A DNA stretch of 64,000 nucleotides. Source: Hsuehochloa calcarea. Lineage: Eukaryota; Streptophyta; Magnoliopsida; Poales; Poaceae. Location: contig CM070599.1 of assembly GCA_036346395.1 (NCBI GenBank), forward strand, positions 24,977,232 through 25,041,231, written 5' to 3'. Made by a program: the position numbers and the translations under genes. This document shows, piece by piece, positions 45,511 to 57,300 of this stretch. The first letter of the stretch is position 1; each line of letters starts with the position of its first letter. A model generated the notes under the pieces. It saw only the letters and a program-made list of their open reading frames with translations, was not told the DNA's origin and did no database searches.

Positions 45511-47313
45511 TGTGGATATCTTGAGGATATGTGCACGATCTCAGGATGATGAGTCAATTGGCAATGGCTTTGTTGGTTTGCAAAATCACGCGTTTTCGGT
45601 TTTGCTTCAAAATTTGTCGGACCACGACCGTGAGCGATCGGACCGCGTGGATCGATGTTGGGCAAAAATAGGATGTGTAGGCAAGTGAGGGGAGTCTCCT
45701 GGATGTGGTCACATCATTTTTGGAGCTCCCAGTCAAAAGTTCTATTGAGTTGAAATTTCCAGAAAGTTTCGGATTTTCACGATGGAATTTTGGCTAAGTC
45801 TTTTCGGGCGGTCCGACCGCCGTTGTGGGATCGGTCGGATCGGCCTGAAATCGGTCGGACCGGCCTTGTGGGGCGGTCAGACCGCCGATGACTTGGAGGG
45901 TAGCCAAGTTGGCATTGAGTTGATTTGAATGTGCTTATTGTATGAACTTCTATGCTTTATTGTTGCATATTGCATTGCGGAACTAACGTGGGTCAAGTTG
46001 TGAAGAACTTGTTCCCGGAGTCGGTTTGTTTGTCTATTGCTGTGCAGGTGGCTTGCAGGTCAACGACGTCAACGTGAGGTGGATCGGGACTACGCTTGGA
46101 GAGCTGAGGTCCAGAACGGTCATGGATACCGGGTGAGGTCGTGTGACTCAAGCATGGTGCAGAATGGGCAAGATGGATCGAACGGGCAGTTCGGTGCAGC
46201 TGGTTGGATCAGGCGGTGCGGAAGTCGGTGCAAGTCCCTGGGTGGAACTTGACGACATGGAGAGCCGCTGATCAACCTACACGTGAAGCAGGAGATTGCT
46301 TCAATAGTTATGTGTGTGTGGGTCCCATGTGTGAGTGGGTCCCAAAAGTGAAACCCTAGGCTTCTCATATAAATAGGAAGGGGAGAGATGTAAAACCCCC
46401 AAGCACTCATTTGGCCTTCTTCATCCTTTTCTAGGGTTTGGAGGAGAGGAGAGGAGAGGAGTAGCTAGGCTTTGGAGAGATTGTGAGTGTGCTCTTGTGT
46501 GAGCTCTTGTCCTCCTTGTTGGAGTGGCTTTGTAAGCATCTAGTGTGATCAATCAATCTTGAGATGCTTACTTGAAAGATCATTTGTCCCCTTTGTGTTC
46601 TTCTCTCTTTTGGATGATTTTGGTGCTTCCTTTATTCAAGGGTTTAAGCTTGGTCTCGTGACCTATTTTATCTTGCTTTGATGTGTGGGAATACTCCTAG
46701 AGTCATCTAGATCATCAACCCCCACAAGCAAGTCTTGAATCAAGATTTTCATATTCTAGGGTTTGTGCACTTCTTCGGTAAAACCTTGAGAGATCGTTTC
46801 TACGAAGTGGATCTGAAGGATCTTTGCTAAATATCCTTAGGGAGGTGTGCTCGAAATTTGGTCAAGTTTCATTGGTTGAATTAAAAGTTGGATCAAGTTT
46901 CGTTTTGGATTTTGGCTTAGTTTTTCAGTACTGGACTGAATCGGTCTGACCAGTTTTACAACGGCGGTCCGACCACCCGCTTTTCAGACCGCTCGGTACT
47001 GCCGGGTCGAACCGATATCCAACGGTCCGACCGCCAGTTAGTAGCCGGTCCGACTGCTGGTTAAACGTCGGTCCAACCGCTGTCTCCAGCCGGTCTGACC
47101 GCCAGTACCCAGTCCAGAACAGTGAGTTCATTTCTCCACTTGTGTGTCGTGTGGTTGAGCGGGGTTATCGAATTCAGCACAAGGCTTCCACTGCGCTTCT
47201 TGATCTTCTTAGCTTTCATAGCTACAGGAGTAAAGTTCGTGTTGAATTTGATTTAGGCGAGAAAGTTGAGAAAGCGCCTATTCACCCCCCCTAGTCGCCT
47301 TTGCGGTCCTACA
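45511..47313 (+). mobile_element. Solo LTR C with palindrome arrays (CGGTCNGACCG)
   Basis: Ends CGCCTATTCACCCCCC...GGTCCTACA, as in the grass LTR group that includes A, B and D. TATAAATA is at 46368-46375. Palindromes cluster upstream (about 45640-45895) and again downstream (46930-47105). The start at TGTGGATATC is approximate: the flanks GGTGAT and GGTGGC share only GGTG. It is inserted in the left arm of the inverted-repeat element. Confidence 0.65.
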
Positions 47314-47369
47314 GGTGGCTTAGTGAGTTGATGGATGGTATTATATGATCTGCATACCAAATATTTCTC

Positions 47370-47660
47370 TGTTGGCTTATAGATATGCTTATCTAGCCTA
47401 TGGTACAATACAATATCAAAAAAATATCATCCACGTTAAATCGACAAATTAACAAAGACATTTCCCTCCGTTGGTTCATAGATATGCTTATCTAGCCTAT
47501 GGTATGGTACAACATTAAAAAATGCCATCCACATTAAACCAACAAATTAACAAAGAATGTATCAAATTCAACACCAAGCATGTTTGATTTTCTATGCTTT
47601 ATGCTTGATTTTCAAATTAACAAAGAATGTACCAAATCCAATACGTGCTTTCCTTTTATG
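47370..47660. repeat. ~100-bp imperfect tandem repeats
   Basis: TTCATAGATATGCTTATCTAGCCTATGGTA-type sequence occurs twice (about 47378 and 47477), each ending in AACAAATTAACAAAG. A third shortened unit (CAAATTAACAAAGAATGTACC) follows at about 47613. Confidence 0.8.
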
Positions 47661-49409
47661 CCTAATTTTCTATGTATTATCACATGTACCAAATCCAATA
47701 CCAACCATGGGAAGGGGTGCCCGCCCAGTCGCACCAAGCATGAGTGCACATGCACCCCGCCGCCGCGGCCGATGATGGTGCACTATTGCCTGTTGTCGCC
47801 ACCTCGTCAAATAGTATTTCACATGCACCGTCCATCGACTCACTCAGGCCAACAAAGAATGGCGATGACGACGGTTGACACCCATGTTTGAAGTTGCGTG
47901 TGTTATGTTGTGCCGTGATTTTATATGAAAAAATTAGGGAATTTTTTCCCCTGGTACATATGATAATAAATCTAAAGTTGCGAGTGCGAGGTAAAAAATA
48001 AGAAAAAATTCAAAGAAAAAATATTTTTTAAAGTGTCAAATAGTATTTTAAATAGTGTCAAAAAAATCATTTTTTAACGAAACCACGTTTAATCCTCCCC
48101 CTGTTGCTCGGCCGTGCCCTGGAGGCACGTCACTACCCTTTGTCGTGCCCCTGGGGGTCAGACTCGGCATAGTCCATGCCCATAGGGGCCCGGATTTCAC
48201 ACGTGGCACGTGGGGGTGTCCGCCCCCTAAGGTCCAGACCTGGCTATGTGTTGACTGCTGGTAGCTCCGTGGTACCATTTTTTGCATTGACATCAGGAGA
48301 TGGTCAAAATTACTATTAACACCGTCGGTAGTGCCATATGAAAAAAACTCTTGCATGAATGCCACCGCCACTGTTGCCATGAGGCTAACGTGGAGGATGG
48401 ACTTAGTGTTAGAATTAGGCTCACGCAACAAAGGCCCGTTAATTCCTAAATTTTTAAGCATGGCATGATTCAGTACCATATTGTTCGGACAAGTGAGAGG
48501 AGAGCAATATAAAAGATGGAGGCCTTGCCAACACATAAAACATGTGACATATGGGATGGGGTAACATGAGAAGGACTTTGGTTAATCACGCATGCGCATG
48601 TATTTGTGGATTTTTGAATGAAAATCGAGTGACTTGTGTTGTAGCTTTGTTCCTGGCACATGAAATCTAAATTTTATTTCATTGAATCTCCTCTCTTAAT
48701 ATCTGGATTAATTCAGTTTAATTGAGTTAATGGCGCCAGTAACTAGAGAGTAATTCGCGCACACTTAAAAGGACATGGAGACGTCCAGGCTCGAAATAGA
48801 GAATTTTTCCATTCCTCTCCCACATCTTCCTCCTTCTCTAGTGATATGTGCTAGAGTTTTGAGTTGCTGAATTTTGCCAGCCTTTTAAGTACGCCGAGGA
48901 TCGGAACAAAGAATTTCTTCACGGTGTACGCTGGGAAGGAAGGAGAGCGGGATCTTCGACCCATTGCCGTAGACACCTGCATAGGCAGCACTAAGGTTTC
49001 TAGGCAGCACATTCGCGCGACCATAGCACATAAAATCCAACTTTTATTTTTTCGAATCATGTCATCATCTCTCTCTTAGTTCTATTTGAATGCGAATTCA
49101 AACATATGGATTAATTCGGTTTAATGGAGTTAATGGCGTCAGTTGCTGAAGAGTAATTCACACATCCTTAAAAAGACATGGAGACGTCAATGTTCAGAAT
49201 AGAGAATTTCTCCATTCCTCTCCCACATCTTCCTCCTCTAGTGATTTGTGTTGGAGTTTTGAGTCGCCAAACTTTGTCGGCCTTTCTTCACGGCGTGCAC
49301 CGGGATGGAAGGAGAGAGGGATCTCTAAATCATTGCTGCAGAGAACACCTACATGGGGTGCGATAAGGTTTCTGGGCAACGTATCTGTACGACCGCTCAT
49401 TTATGCCCT

Positions 49410-51084
49410 TGAAAGACCGGAATGGCAACAGAGGGGGGTGAATGGTGCCTTAAAAGTTAAGAACTCCCCTTTACTGTATTTAAACAAACCTACAAAGCTC
49501 TCTGAAATCTCAAGAAAAGAAGTGAAACAAAATCAGAGAATGAAAACAAGCTTCGGGCTGTTCTGCCTGCAATCGGAAGTTCCGGCCAGTCAGGTGCGGA
49601 AGTTCCGGAAATCGAAAGTTCCGCACCTTAGATGGCGGAAGTTCCGATTATCCTGACAAAAGAACAGAGCGCACTGGAAACGATTCAAAAATCTGAAATA
49701 CTTTTGATTTGCTGCTCTTCTCCGGTCAAGTCTCATAGGACATCATCCTAAACAACACCTTGACCTTATTGAGAAGAAATTGCAGAGAAAGATCTATTAA
49801 ATAAAGCACAATCAGATTTCTTGAGTATTTGGCAAGAAAGACGAAAAACCAAAATACGCAAGATTCTTAGATTCTTGGCTTATGAAACTTTGAAGATAGG
49901 TTAGCAATATCCATAAGAGACTAGATATCAAGTTTCATGCAATCTCATAAAAAAAATAAAGAGTTTCACAAAACCCCTAGGAGTTCAACATAGAAACAGA
50001 GAGAGGAAGGGATGCATAATCAAATAACCAAAACCACAGATTTCATTGATCCGAATCAAAGATTACAGAGGCAAAACAAAGAGGAATGATTACAAGAAGT
50101 TTCAGTTCATCATCTCCAACTCAAAAAACTCTAGCTCTAAAGCATAACAACCTCTCAAAGACTCTTTAGCAAAAGCTAACCCTAATTTTCTCTCAAAAAG
50201 TGTAACCTAACAACCAGGGGTTCACCTCTATTTATAGCCAAGCTATCGGGTCTCCAACCCATAAAGCCCGCTACACCCGAACGAAACCGCCTCCACTTGT
50301 GCCGCTTTGCGAAAAGACCGTTTCGCCCCTTGCGCACCTTCTGGAAGCCTCCCGTACACCTTGCTGTCCTTGACTCGCAACCACCTCAAGATTCACGCCG
50401 TCTTCGACACATCCCGACCGTTCTGACCTCAACGCCACCTGCGCCTAGTCCGATCACCTCGTGTCTCGCCACGACTCCGTCTCGATGTCCTGCAATCAAC
50501 ACAGACACACACACATCACATAGCATTGCCCAATATCATAGCATCAATATTTGTACAAGACTCAAACTCATACAAACTCAAAATCACAAATTTTGCAATC
50601 TCTGCTCAGTTCTGCCGATAATCGGAAGTTCCGCACTTACCATTGCGGAAGTTCCGATTATCGGAATGTACGCACACCCAGATTTGAAAATTCCGATTTC
50701 TGCACAGTTTTGCCCACAATCGGAAGTTCCGCACTTACCACGGCGGAAGTTCCGATTATCGGATCGTCCGAAATCCCTAATTTGAAAATCCGATTTTTGT
50801 CACAGTAGAAGACACTTGTCAGGTTTATCGGAAGTTCCGCGTTCCCAGGAGCGGAAGTTCCGATTACTCGTAACAGAACCCAAAACGTCGGGATAATCGG
50901 TAGTTCCGTTTTACCAGGGCGGAAGTTCCGATTATCGGAACTTCCGTTTTCCAGAACCGGAAGTTCCGCACTGTACAGAACCAATCCAGCAGCAGCGCAA
51001 ACGCGAAGATTTCAATCACAAACTTCTCACCACAGCGTCAAATACTCATCACTCGAAATTGGACCTTACTCACATGGTCTCTCA
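49410..51084 (-). mobile_element. Solo LTR E, target duplication GCCCT
   Basis: GCCCT flanks it (49405-49409, 51085-51089). Minus-strand orientation: starts TGAGAGACC and ends ATTCACCCCCCTCTGTTGCC...TCTTTCA. The TATA-like box on the minus strand is TATAAATA (50229-50236). Length 1,675 bp and no internal region. Palindromes TCGGAAGTTCCGA lie upstream of the TATA (about 50615-50970) and in a second group downstream (49570-49655). Confidence 0.9.
50615..50970 (-). repeat. Nested inverted repeats built on GGAAGTTCC
   Basis: ATCGGAAGTTCCGC at 50621-50634 and GCGGAAGTTCCGAT at 50645-50658 form a perfect 14-bp inverted repeat around a 10-base loop, each arm itself nearly palindromic. The same design recurs at 50719-50732/50743-50756 and, less perfectly, at about 50828-50867 and 50896-50970, at roughly 70-110 bp steps. 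Confidence 0.95.
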
Positions 51085-51137
51085 GCCCTGCACTGCATCG
51101 AGCCTGCGCTGCTTCCAATTCTTTATCAAGCCCAACA

Positions 51138-51724
51138 GTAAGTCGTGCGTGTAACCTATCGACTATTACATTCTGTTTTTGAGTATATTTTGAAGTATAA
51201 TGTGTTGCCTGCTGTTAGTATTGATTTATGCATCTCTAGTTATTTGTGATATTTTCCACATGATAAAATCTGGAAGTAAAATATTGCACATATTTCCAAC
51301 ACTTAGGTGTGGTCGATTTGAATCCCAATGATGTCGTTTAGTGCCCAAATCTACTCTTTCCATAACCCCGACATGGATATAGTAGAGGAGGTGAGTTGGC
51401 GACCGAAGTCGGGCAGGATGATGGCTCAATGTAGTGTATTGAAGCTAGGGTAGGTAGTAGTGGGTCACAAGACGTCACAGGAGGCATAGAGAGGCTAGGA
51501 CGGACGAGGGAGAAGAGGAAGACGGCCATGGCGTCGAGTAGAGACGAGAAAAGGTTGAGAGGATAGGAGAGGTGCTCAAGCGTTTAATTCCAGATAAATG
51601 GCATGGTTGGAGTAGTCAGTCGGGATTAGTTTTCACTCTCTAGATCGGATTTGAGTGGAATCATTTGTTCCAATTCCAGGTGGTAGCCAAACACCCCATT
51701 TCTTAGAACGAAAATGCCAATCTA
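51138..51724. other. Copia leader remnant and unassigned sequence
   Basis: To about 51305 it aligns with the intron-like leader at 10990-11170 (GTAAGT start, AATCTGGAA(G/T)TAAAAT). The rest is unassigned; its end (AGCCAAACACCCC near 51695) resembles a DNA-transposon border. Confidence 0.5.
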
Positions 51725-51729
51725 CACCC

Positions 51730-53562
51730 TATAAGATCGAGGAGGCTGACTAGAGGGGGTGAATAGGCGGTTTTTAAAATTCTTTTAGCTAACACCGAGT
51801 TTTATGCGGAATTGTAAAACAAACTGATTTAGCTTAATTAAAACCAAAATCAACTAGTCTTGACTAAGTGCACCAACAAGCTAAGACTATTGATAATGAC
51901 GGCAAACATACAAAGACATGCAAGTAATTTAATTCTATAAATGTAAATTACAAGAAAGTAAAACTCAAGAAAGCAAACCACAAGAACACTTGAACTTTTT
52001 TCCGTGGTGATCGAAAACTTGCTGGTTTCGCCTAGTCCACGTTGAGGTAAGCCAAAGCAAATTGGATCGGTTCCATAAATTAAGCCTACACGTTGAATCC
52101 ACTCAGGGTTTGTTCTTCCTCCACTCCGGAGATGGAGAGCAACAAGCTACTCACAACCGCTCAGATCTTCTCACAAACCTCTTTGAGAAGATCACCAGCG
52201 AAACTCTTCCAAGCCGTCTAGGTGTTGGCAAACACCAGGAATAATAAGCCGGAGACACTCACTTGAATGAATCAAGTGTCTAATCTCAATGGATACACAA
52301 TCCAACACCTAATACAACACATGCATTTGGATTTGGCTCCCTAAGCTCACTAAGTGCAACACATGCACAAAAGAGTGGAGAGGGTCTGTTCTTTGCTCAA
52401 GGGAAATGAATATGGCACCAGCACCTCTCCCACAACCGGCCACAAGGGGTATTTATACTCCTACACAAGAAAACTAGCCGTTGAAGGAGAATCTTCTAAA
52501 AAATAGGGAAATCTGATCTGGCTGCCAACCAATGGCCAGTCAAACAGCCCTTACTCCAACAGCTATAAAAACTAGCCGTTAGACACACACCCGGACTGAC
52601 CACCCTCACAGGGGCTGGTCAAACCGGACAAAACCGGTTAGACCGCTCCACATAGGAGATAGCCAAAACTAGATAAACACATCCTCTGGAAAAAGCTGAC
52701 ATGGGAGGCTGATCGTGGGGTTGGTCAGACCAGTTGCCCACCGGTCAGACCAGTCAACAGGGCCGGTTAGACCATCAGGGGGGTTGGACCGGCACTTAGC
52801 CCGGTCAACCACCTCAAGGGTCGGTCAGACCACCACACAGCTCCGGTCAGAGCACCAGTCATAGAAGTTTGAAAGACAGATTGCATTTTGCTTCAACTCA
52901 ATTCGTAAAACACATTTGACAATTGATGTGTGATGCAAACAAGGGATGAAAGCTAAATTCTCAACATGTTGTAAAACACATTTGCCTACTTTTAGAATCA
53001 CGTCACAAGGAATTTGGTACATGGACTTAAACCATTTGCAGGACACATTCACAAACTAAAGTTGCATGCTACACGGATTATGCCTGAGCCTCAACTATTT
53101 GCAAAACACATTCGCAAATATCAGCAACATATCAAGGAGAGCTAGAGCCAGCACAACGATCTATCAACACCCGACTAACTCAAGCTACTAGTCAAGAGCC
53201 CTCTGAATTGTAGGGTAATCTATACTAGCAATCTAGTCTCCATACTAAGCACCGAGACAGGTAAAATGACTAAGAAACAAATCCTTAATCTATGCTAGTC
53301 ATACATTTGCATTGCGTATTTACTTGGAGCTTTAGGATGATGATACACACCTTCTCTCCAAGATTGGGTTTCTGACTCGAGCATCAACACATGATGCCAC
53401 TCTTTTGATTCGATGACCTTCAACACATTGAGCCATCAATTGCCTTCGTCATCATGTGACTTAACCTATTTCACCAACTCACAGAAATATTAGTCCACGT
53501 GATGATTATCATTAATAACCAAAATACTCCATTAATACATAATGACGGGTCTAGATTCTTCA
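51730..53562 (-). mobile_element. Solo LTR B, target duplication CACCC
   Basis: CACCC flanks it (51725-51729, 53563-53567). On the minus strand it starts TGAAGAATCTAGACC and ends CGATCTTATA, the last CA mutated to TA. It is the same family as element A. TATA-like TATAAATA (minus) at 52450-52457, with palindromic CGGTCAGACC words at about 52530-52860, upstream of it. 1,833 bp, no internal region. Confidence 0.9.
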
Positions 53563-53567
53563 CACCC

Positions 53568-53889
53568 ACGTTCACCTACACCCACAATCTCTCCTCTCCA
53601 TTATTACCTCAAGATTTGTGCCAAAAGAATTAGGTTGGAATTAGAAATCAATAATGTCCCATCAGACCATTTAATTGTGACATCACCATCTCCTCGTCTC
53701 CTAATCTATATCTCCTTAATTCAAATTTTTAATGAGCCAGCCTTAGGACATTAGTACACCAATTTGAATCTTGCTACAATAAGTATTTGTACCACTCGTA
53801 TTGTATTATACAAAATTAGTACTTTTAGACATGCAACTCAAAGATGTACAACACTTCCAATTTTGAAGATACCTAGTAGAATACATCGT

Positions 53890-53928
<39 letters not shown>

Positions 53929-54067
53929 CCGTACATCACTACATCTCTCAAGCTGGTATCTTGTTTTTCATTTTATTTTAAATTTGCATTACAATACATA
54001 GTTACACCAAACCATATGTACAAAACCGTACGTACAGTAGAGAGGAGAGGGGCACAAAGATAGAGGT
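53568..54067. other. Spacer with (CA)n microsatellite
   Basis: AC dinucleotide run at about 53893-53926. Otherwise AT-rich, without genes or termini. Confidence 0.8.
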
Positions 54068-54496
54068 GGTAGATGTGACGACGTGTGTCATTACCCTAGG
54101 GGTAATCACACTTAGGCATACAGATTACTATTCATCTACCCGGTAGAACACCGCGCCGACGAATAGCAAGCCTTTATCAGAGTTGCGCAGCAGAACAATA
54201 AGATAGAAACTGTACATCTTTATTACAGTAGTAGCCACGCAAGGCTATGGTTCTTAATACAAATATTACACAAATACAAAAGGGAGCTTCTCCGCTTCTC
54301 AAGTCTGCTCTGAAGTACCGCCCTCCTATTCGTCCCACGTGTCAAAAATGGCGCCCATCTCGCCCTGGTCCTCGTAGTCAGTGCCTTCTCCTCCTGCGGC
54401 TGCATCGGTACCTGCAAGTCCTTCGTCCCACTCGGGATAGTTCCCGGTCAAACTAGGATCTAACAAAGGAGAATACTAACAAGGTTGAGTACAAAC
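54068..54496 (-). mobile_element. Gypsy-type LTR fragment (minus), partner of 61.6-62.1 kb
   Basis: Inverse of about 61650-62070: shared TACTATTCATCTACC(C/A)GGTAGAACACC, GCCACGCAAGGCTATGG and an AATAAA signal (minus, 54219-54224). It stops at GTTGAGTAC, in the middle of the stem-loop seen intact at 61643-61660, where copia-type sequence begins. Confidence 0.75.
54326..54460 (-). other. Short acidic reading frame in LTR (copy 1)
   Basis: Minus-strand frame of 135 nt including stop, containing NYPEWDEG, GTDYEDQGEM and ending FDTWDE. The equivalent at 61686-61820 is also exactly 135 nt with no indels, although the surrounding DNA has several. A conserved short peptide or terminal exon is possible. 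Confidence 0.5.
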
Positions 54497-54841
54497 TGTT
54501 GAAAATATGCCCTAGAGGCAATCATAGAGATGATGATATTTCACTATGTTCATGATTTTGATAATATGTTATCGTGTTCCTTGAATGAATCATTTGTTAC
54601 AGATCAATAAGTATGTGACTTGTTGGTGGAACTCTTTAACTTATATGATGTCATTCTAAATGTATCCCTGGTCGGAGGTCACTGGTCGGAACACCACTGA
54701 CTCTATGACTAGCACATGTATTGATTGATGACCTGGTTTCACTGGTCATGGATATAGGGATATCGAATCAATAATGTGAGCACATGTTAGAGAACATGGG
54801 GTTGGATAGACCCATCATTGAGACACTATTGAGATTGTTAT
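54497..54841 (+). mobile_element. Copia LTR fragment (TGTTGAAAATATGCCC type)
   Basis: Begins TGTTGAAAATATGCCCTAGA, the start of a widespread grass copia LTR. It breaks off at ATTGAGATTGTTAT where LTR D begins; the same host sequence may resume at 56939. Confidence 0.7.
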
Positions 54842-56430
54842 TGTTGGACCGAAAAGGCGACTAGAGGGGGGGTGAATAGGAGCACACTGACTTTTTCACA
54901 AATAATTGATTCAATAAGATTTTACTCCAGTAGCTGTGGAAGCTATGAAGATTAATATATCAGTACAGCGGAAGACTAATATTGAATCTAATTTAAACCC
55001 CTAAGCAATACGACAAAATCAACAAAGACTAAATCAAGTTAGTGCACTAGCGGTCGGACCGCTGGGTCAAGGGCGGTCTGACCGATTACCTGGCGGTCTG
55101 ACTGGTTGTGTTGGGCGGTCTGAACGCCGGCCTGAAGAACAGAACAGAACAGAACAGCCCGATGACGAAGTTACAAATAGATGAAAGTTTTGATCCACAA
55201 CTCCAAACTTGATGAAACTTGGAACACACCTTCTTTATGATGTCAGGAACCTATTCCAATCAAAGATTATGATAATTCTTGGAAGAATAGCGATCCTTTC
55301 CGGTTTGATTGAAGAAGGGTCTAAAACCGGGTCAAAATGAAAACTTGATCCAAAATCTTGCTCGTGGGTGATTAATGATCAAGACGATCCTAGATATGTT
55401 CCCACACGTCACAGCAAGCTATATCACGTGGAGAATTCAATAAAAAAACTCGCGGATCAAAGAAAAACTCAAAATCATCAAATATAGAGAAAGAACACAA
55501 TGAGACAAAACATTGATCAAACTTTACTTTGATTAATTTGTTATGATAAGGGCTTACAGCCTCTCCATCAATGGAGGACAATGCTCAATCCAAGAGCACG
55601 AAAATCACATCAAACTATCAAGAACCCTAGCCTCCACAAAAACTCTCCTAAGAAAATTAGGATTTCAAATAGCAAAAGAGGCGAAGAGGTGGTGCAGCCA
55701 CCACCCTCTCCTATTTATAGTGGAGGCTTAGACCTTCTAGAATTTGACTCAATTGGGCTCCCGTTAAGGCCGAAAACAAACAGGTCACTCACGCACGTAT
55801 TTTAATACGCCGTTTTTAACTCCTCTTGACCTAATTAGTTACACCTTGCGCCATCTTGCGCCTAGGTTTTGCCAATAGGTCACCCTTGTCCATCTTGCAC
55901 CACACTTGAGTACATTGACCTCACCTGGCATCGTCGATCGTTCTGGACCTCAGCTCTCCAAGCCTAGTCTCGATCATCCTCGCCGTTGATCGTCGTTGAC
56001 CACCAAGCAACCTGCACAACAATAGACAAGTAAACCGAATTTGGGAACAAGTTCTTCACAACTTGACCCATGTTAGTCAAAACATGCATCATGCAATATA
56101 TATGCCCTGAAACTCATGACTTTAACCTAACAACCGAACAACGCCGGCACGAAGGCCGACGATCAAAGTGAAAACCGGTTAGACCGCTCCCAGGGCCGGT
56201 CTGACCGCCCACCCTAGCCGGTCAGACCGCCAGTAAAGACTTAGCCAATTTCAGCCTCTGAAATTCTGAAACCTACTGGAATTTTCAAACCAATAGAACT
56301 TTTGACTGGAGACTCTAAAAATTATGGGACCAAATGCAATAGGATGTCCTCTCTTTCCTACACCCTCTATTTTTGGCCCAGCTCAAAACACACTCACTGA
56401 AGTTGGCCGGTCCGACCGCCGCTATGGCCG
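54842..56430 (-). mobile_element. LTR D (C-like family), truncated
   Basis: On the minus strand it ends CCTCTAGTCGCCTTTTCGGTCCAACA. TATA-like TATAAATA (minus) at 55712-55719. Palindromes CGGTCNGACCG at 55048-55135 (downstream of the TATA) and about 56165-56235 and 56408-56420 (upstream). Its start is missing: it runs straight into an inverted A-type LTR end. Confidence 0.8.
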
Positions 56431-56938
56431 GTGATCTTCTCAAGAAGCTTGTGAGAAGGCCCGTCGTGTTGTGAGTGGTTTGGTGCTCGCCATCTCCGGA
56501 GTGGAGGAAAAACAACCTTAGTGGAGCGAGGTGTTGATTCGTGTTGGAACCGGTCCAAGTGGTTGGACTTACCTCGGAGGTGTTGGCTTAATTAGTGGAG
56601 CCGGTCCAACGTGGTTGGGCTTACCTCAACGTGGATTAGGGGAGACTGGCAAGTCTCCGAACACCACAGTAAAACATAATCGTGTCATCTCTTTTGTGTG
56701 TGTGCTTTACTTTGAGCAATTTTTATTACATGCTTTAATTGCTTATATATCATTGTATGATTGCTCTCATTGTATTGTGTTAATATTGTTGGTGCACCTA
56801 GTGGAGCCTAGTTGATTTAGGTTTTAATTGTGCAAAACCAATGTGTTATTAGCTTCTGTATTATATATTGGTTTTAGCGCCAAAGAATTTTTAAAACCGC
56901 CTATTCACCCCCCTCTAGTCGGCCACCTCGATCTTACA
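56427..56938 (+). mobile_element. A-type LTR, 3' end fragment
   Basis: From GGTGATCTTCTCAAGAAGC to CGATCTTACA it matches 14198-14705. It is head-to-head with LTR D, with no target duplication around the pair. Confidence 0.85.
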
Positions 56939-57300
56939 ATAGTTTTGAGTACTATTCATTTCGAGTAATGTTGGCATCAAATATTGTTTGTTTCAAGTAC
57001 TGATCGTTTCGAGTACCGCTGGCTTCGAGTTGACATGGTTGGAGAGAGGTTCGACTATGTGGCGTAAGTGTAATCGAAAGGAGTTTCGACTACATGACGT
57101 AGTCGGGAGGAGTTTCGACTACAAGACGTAGTTGGAAGAGGCTTCGACTACAGACGTTCGTAAAGGGTATCAACTAAATGTGGTCGTAAAAGGTATCGAC
57201 TACATGTGGTCGGAAGGGGTTTTGACAACACGGCGTGGTCGGAAGGAGTTCGACAACGCAGCTTCCTGGTCATGGGTGTAGTCGTAGACGTGGTCAAAAA
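56939..57300 (+). repeat. Array of TTCGACTACATGACGTAGTCG-like units
   Basis: About eight units of 25-34 bp between 57048 and 57262. The clearest has CGACTAC (57087-57093) and GTAGTCG (57099-57105) around a 5-base loop. A preceding run of TTTCGAGTA words (56960-57035) is related. Confidence 0.8.

Larger units (their letters stand above)
45007..48352. mobile_element. Element with ~0.5-kb terminal inverted repeats
   Basis: About 45007-45500 is repeated in inverse orientation at about 47840-48352. Shared words include CGCAACTTCAAA(T/C)ATGGGT, TATCATATGTACCAG and a GC-rich CAGGGGGCACGACA-like part, with CATATGG(T/C)ACTA near the outer ends. The left arm is broken by LTR C (45511-47313) and resumes at 47314 (TGGCTTAGTGAGTTGATGGATGG against TGGCCTGAGTGAGTCGATGGACGG). 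No transposase frame remains. Long arms suggest a Mutator-like or foldback element; no target duplication was fixed. Confidence 0.6.
48407..51137 (+). mobile_element. Copia-type LTR carrying nested solo LTR E
   Basis: Starts TGTTAGAATTAGGC like 16177 and ends near CCCAACA (51131-51137), before a GTAAGT leader homologous to 18693 onward. Without LTR E it is about 1.05 kb. Within it about 48665-49024 is repeated at 49060-49400 (GGATTAATTC...GGAGACGTC at 396-bp spacing), an internal tandem duplication. Confidence 0.75.
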
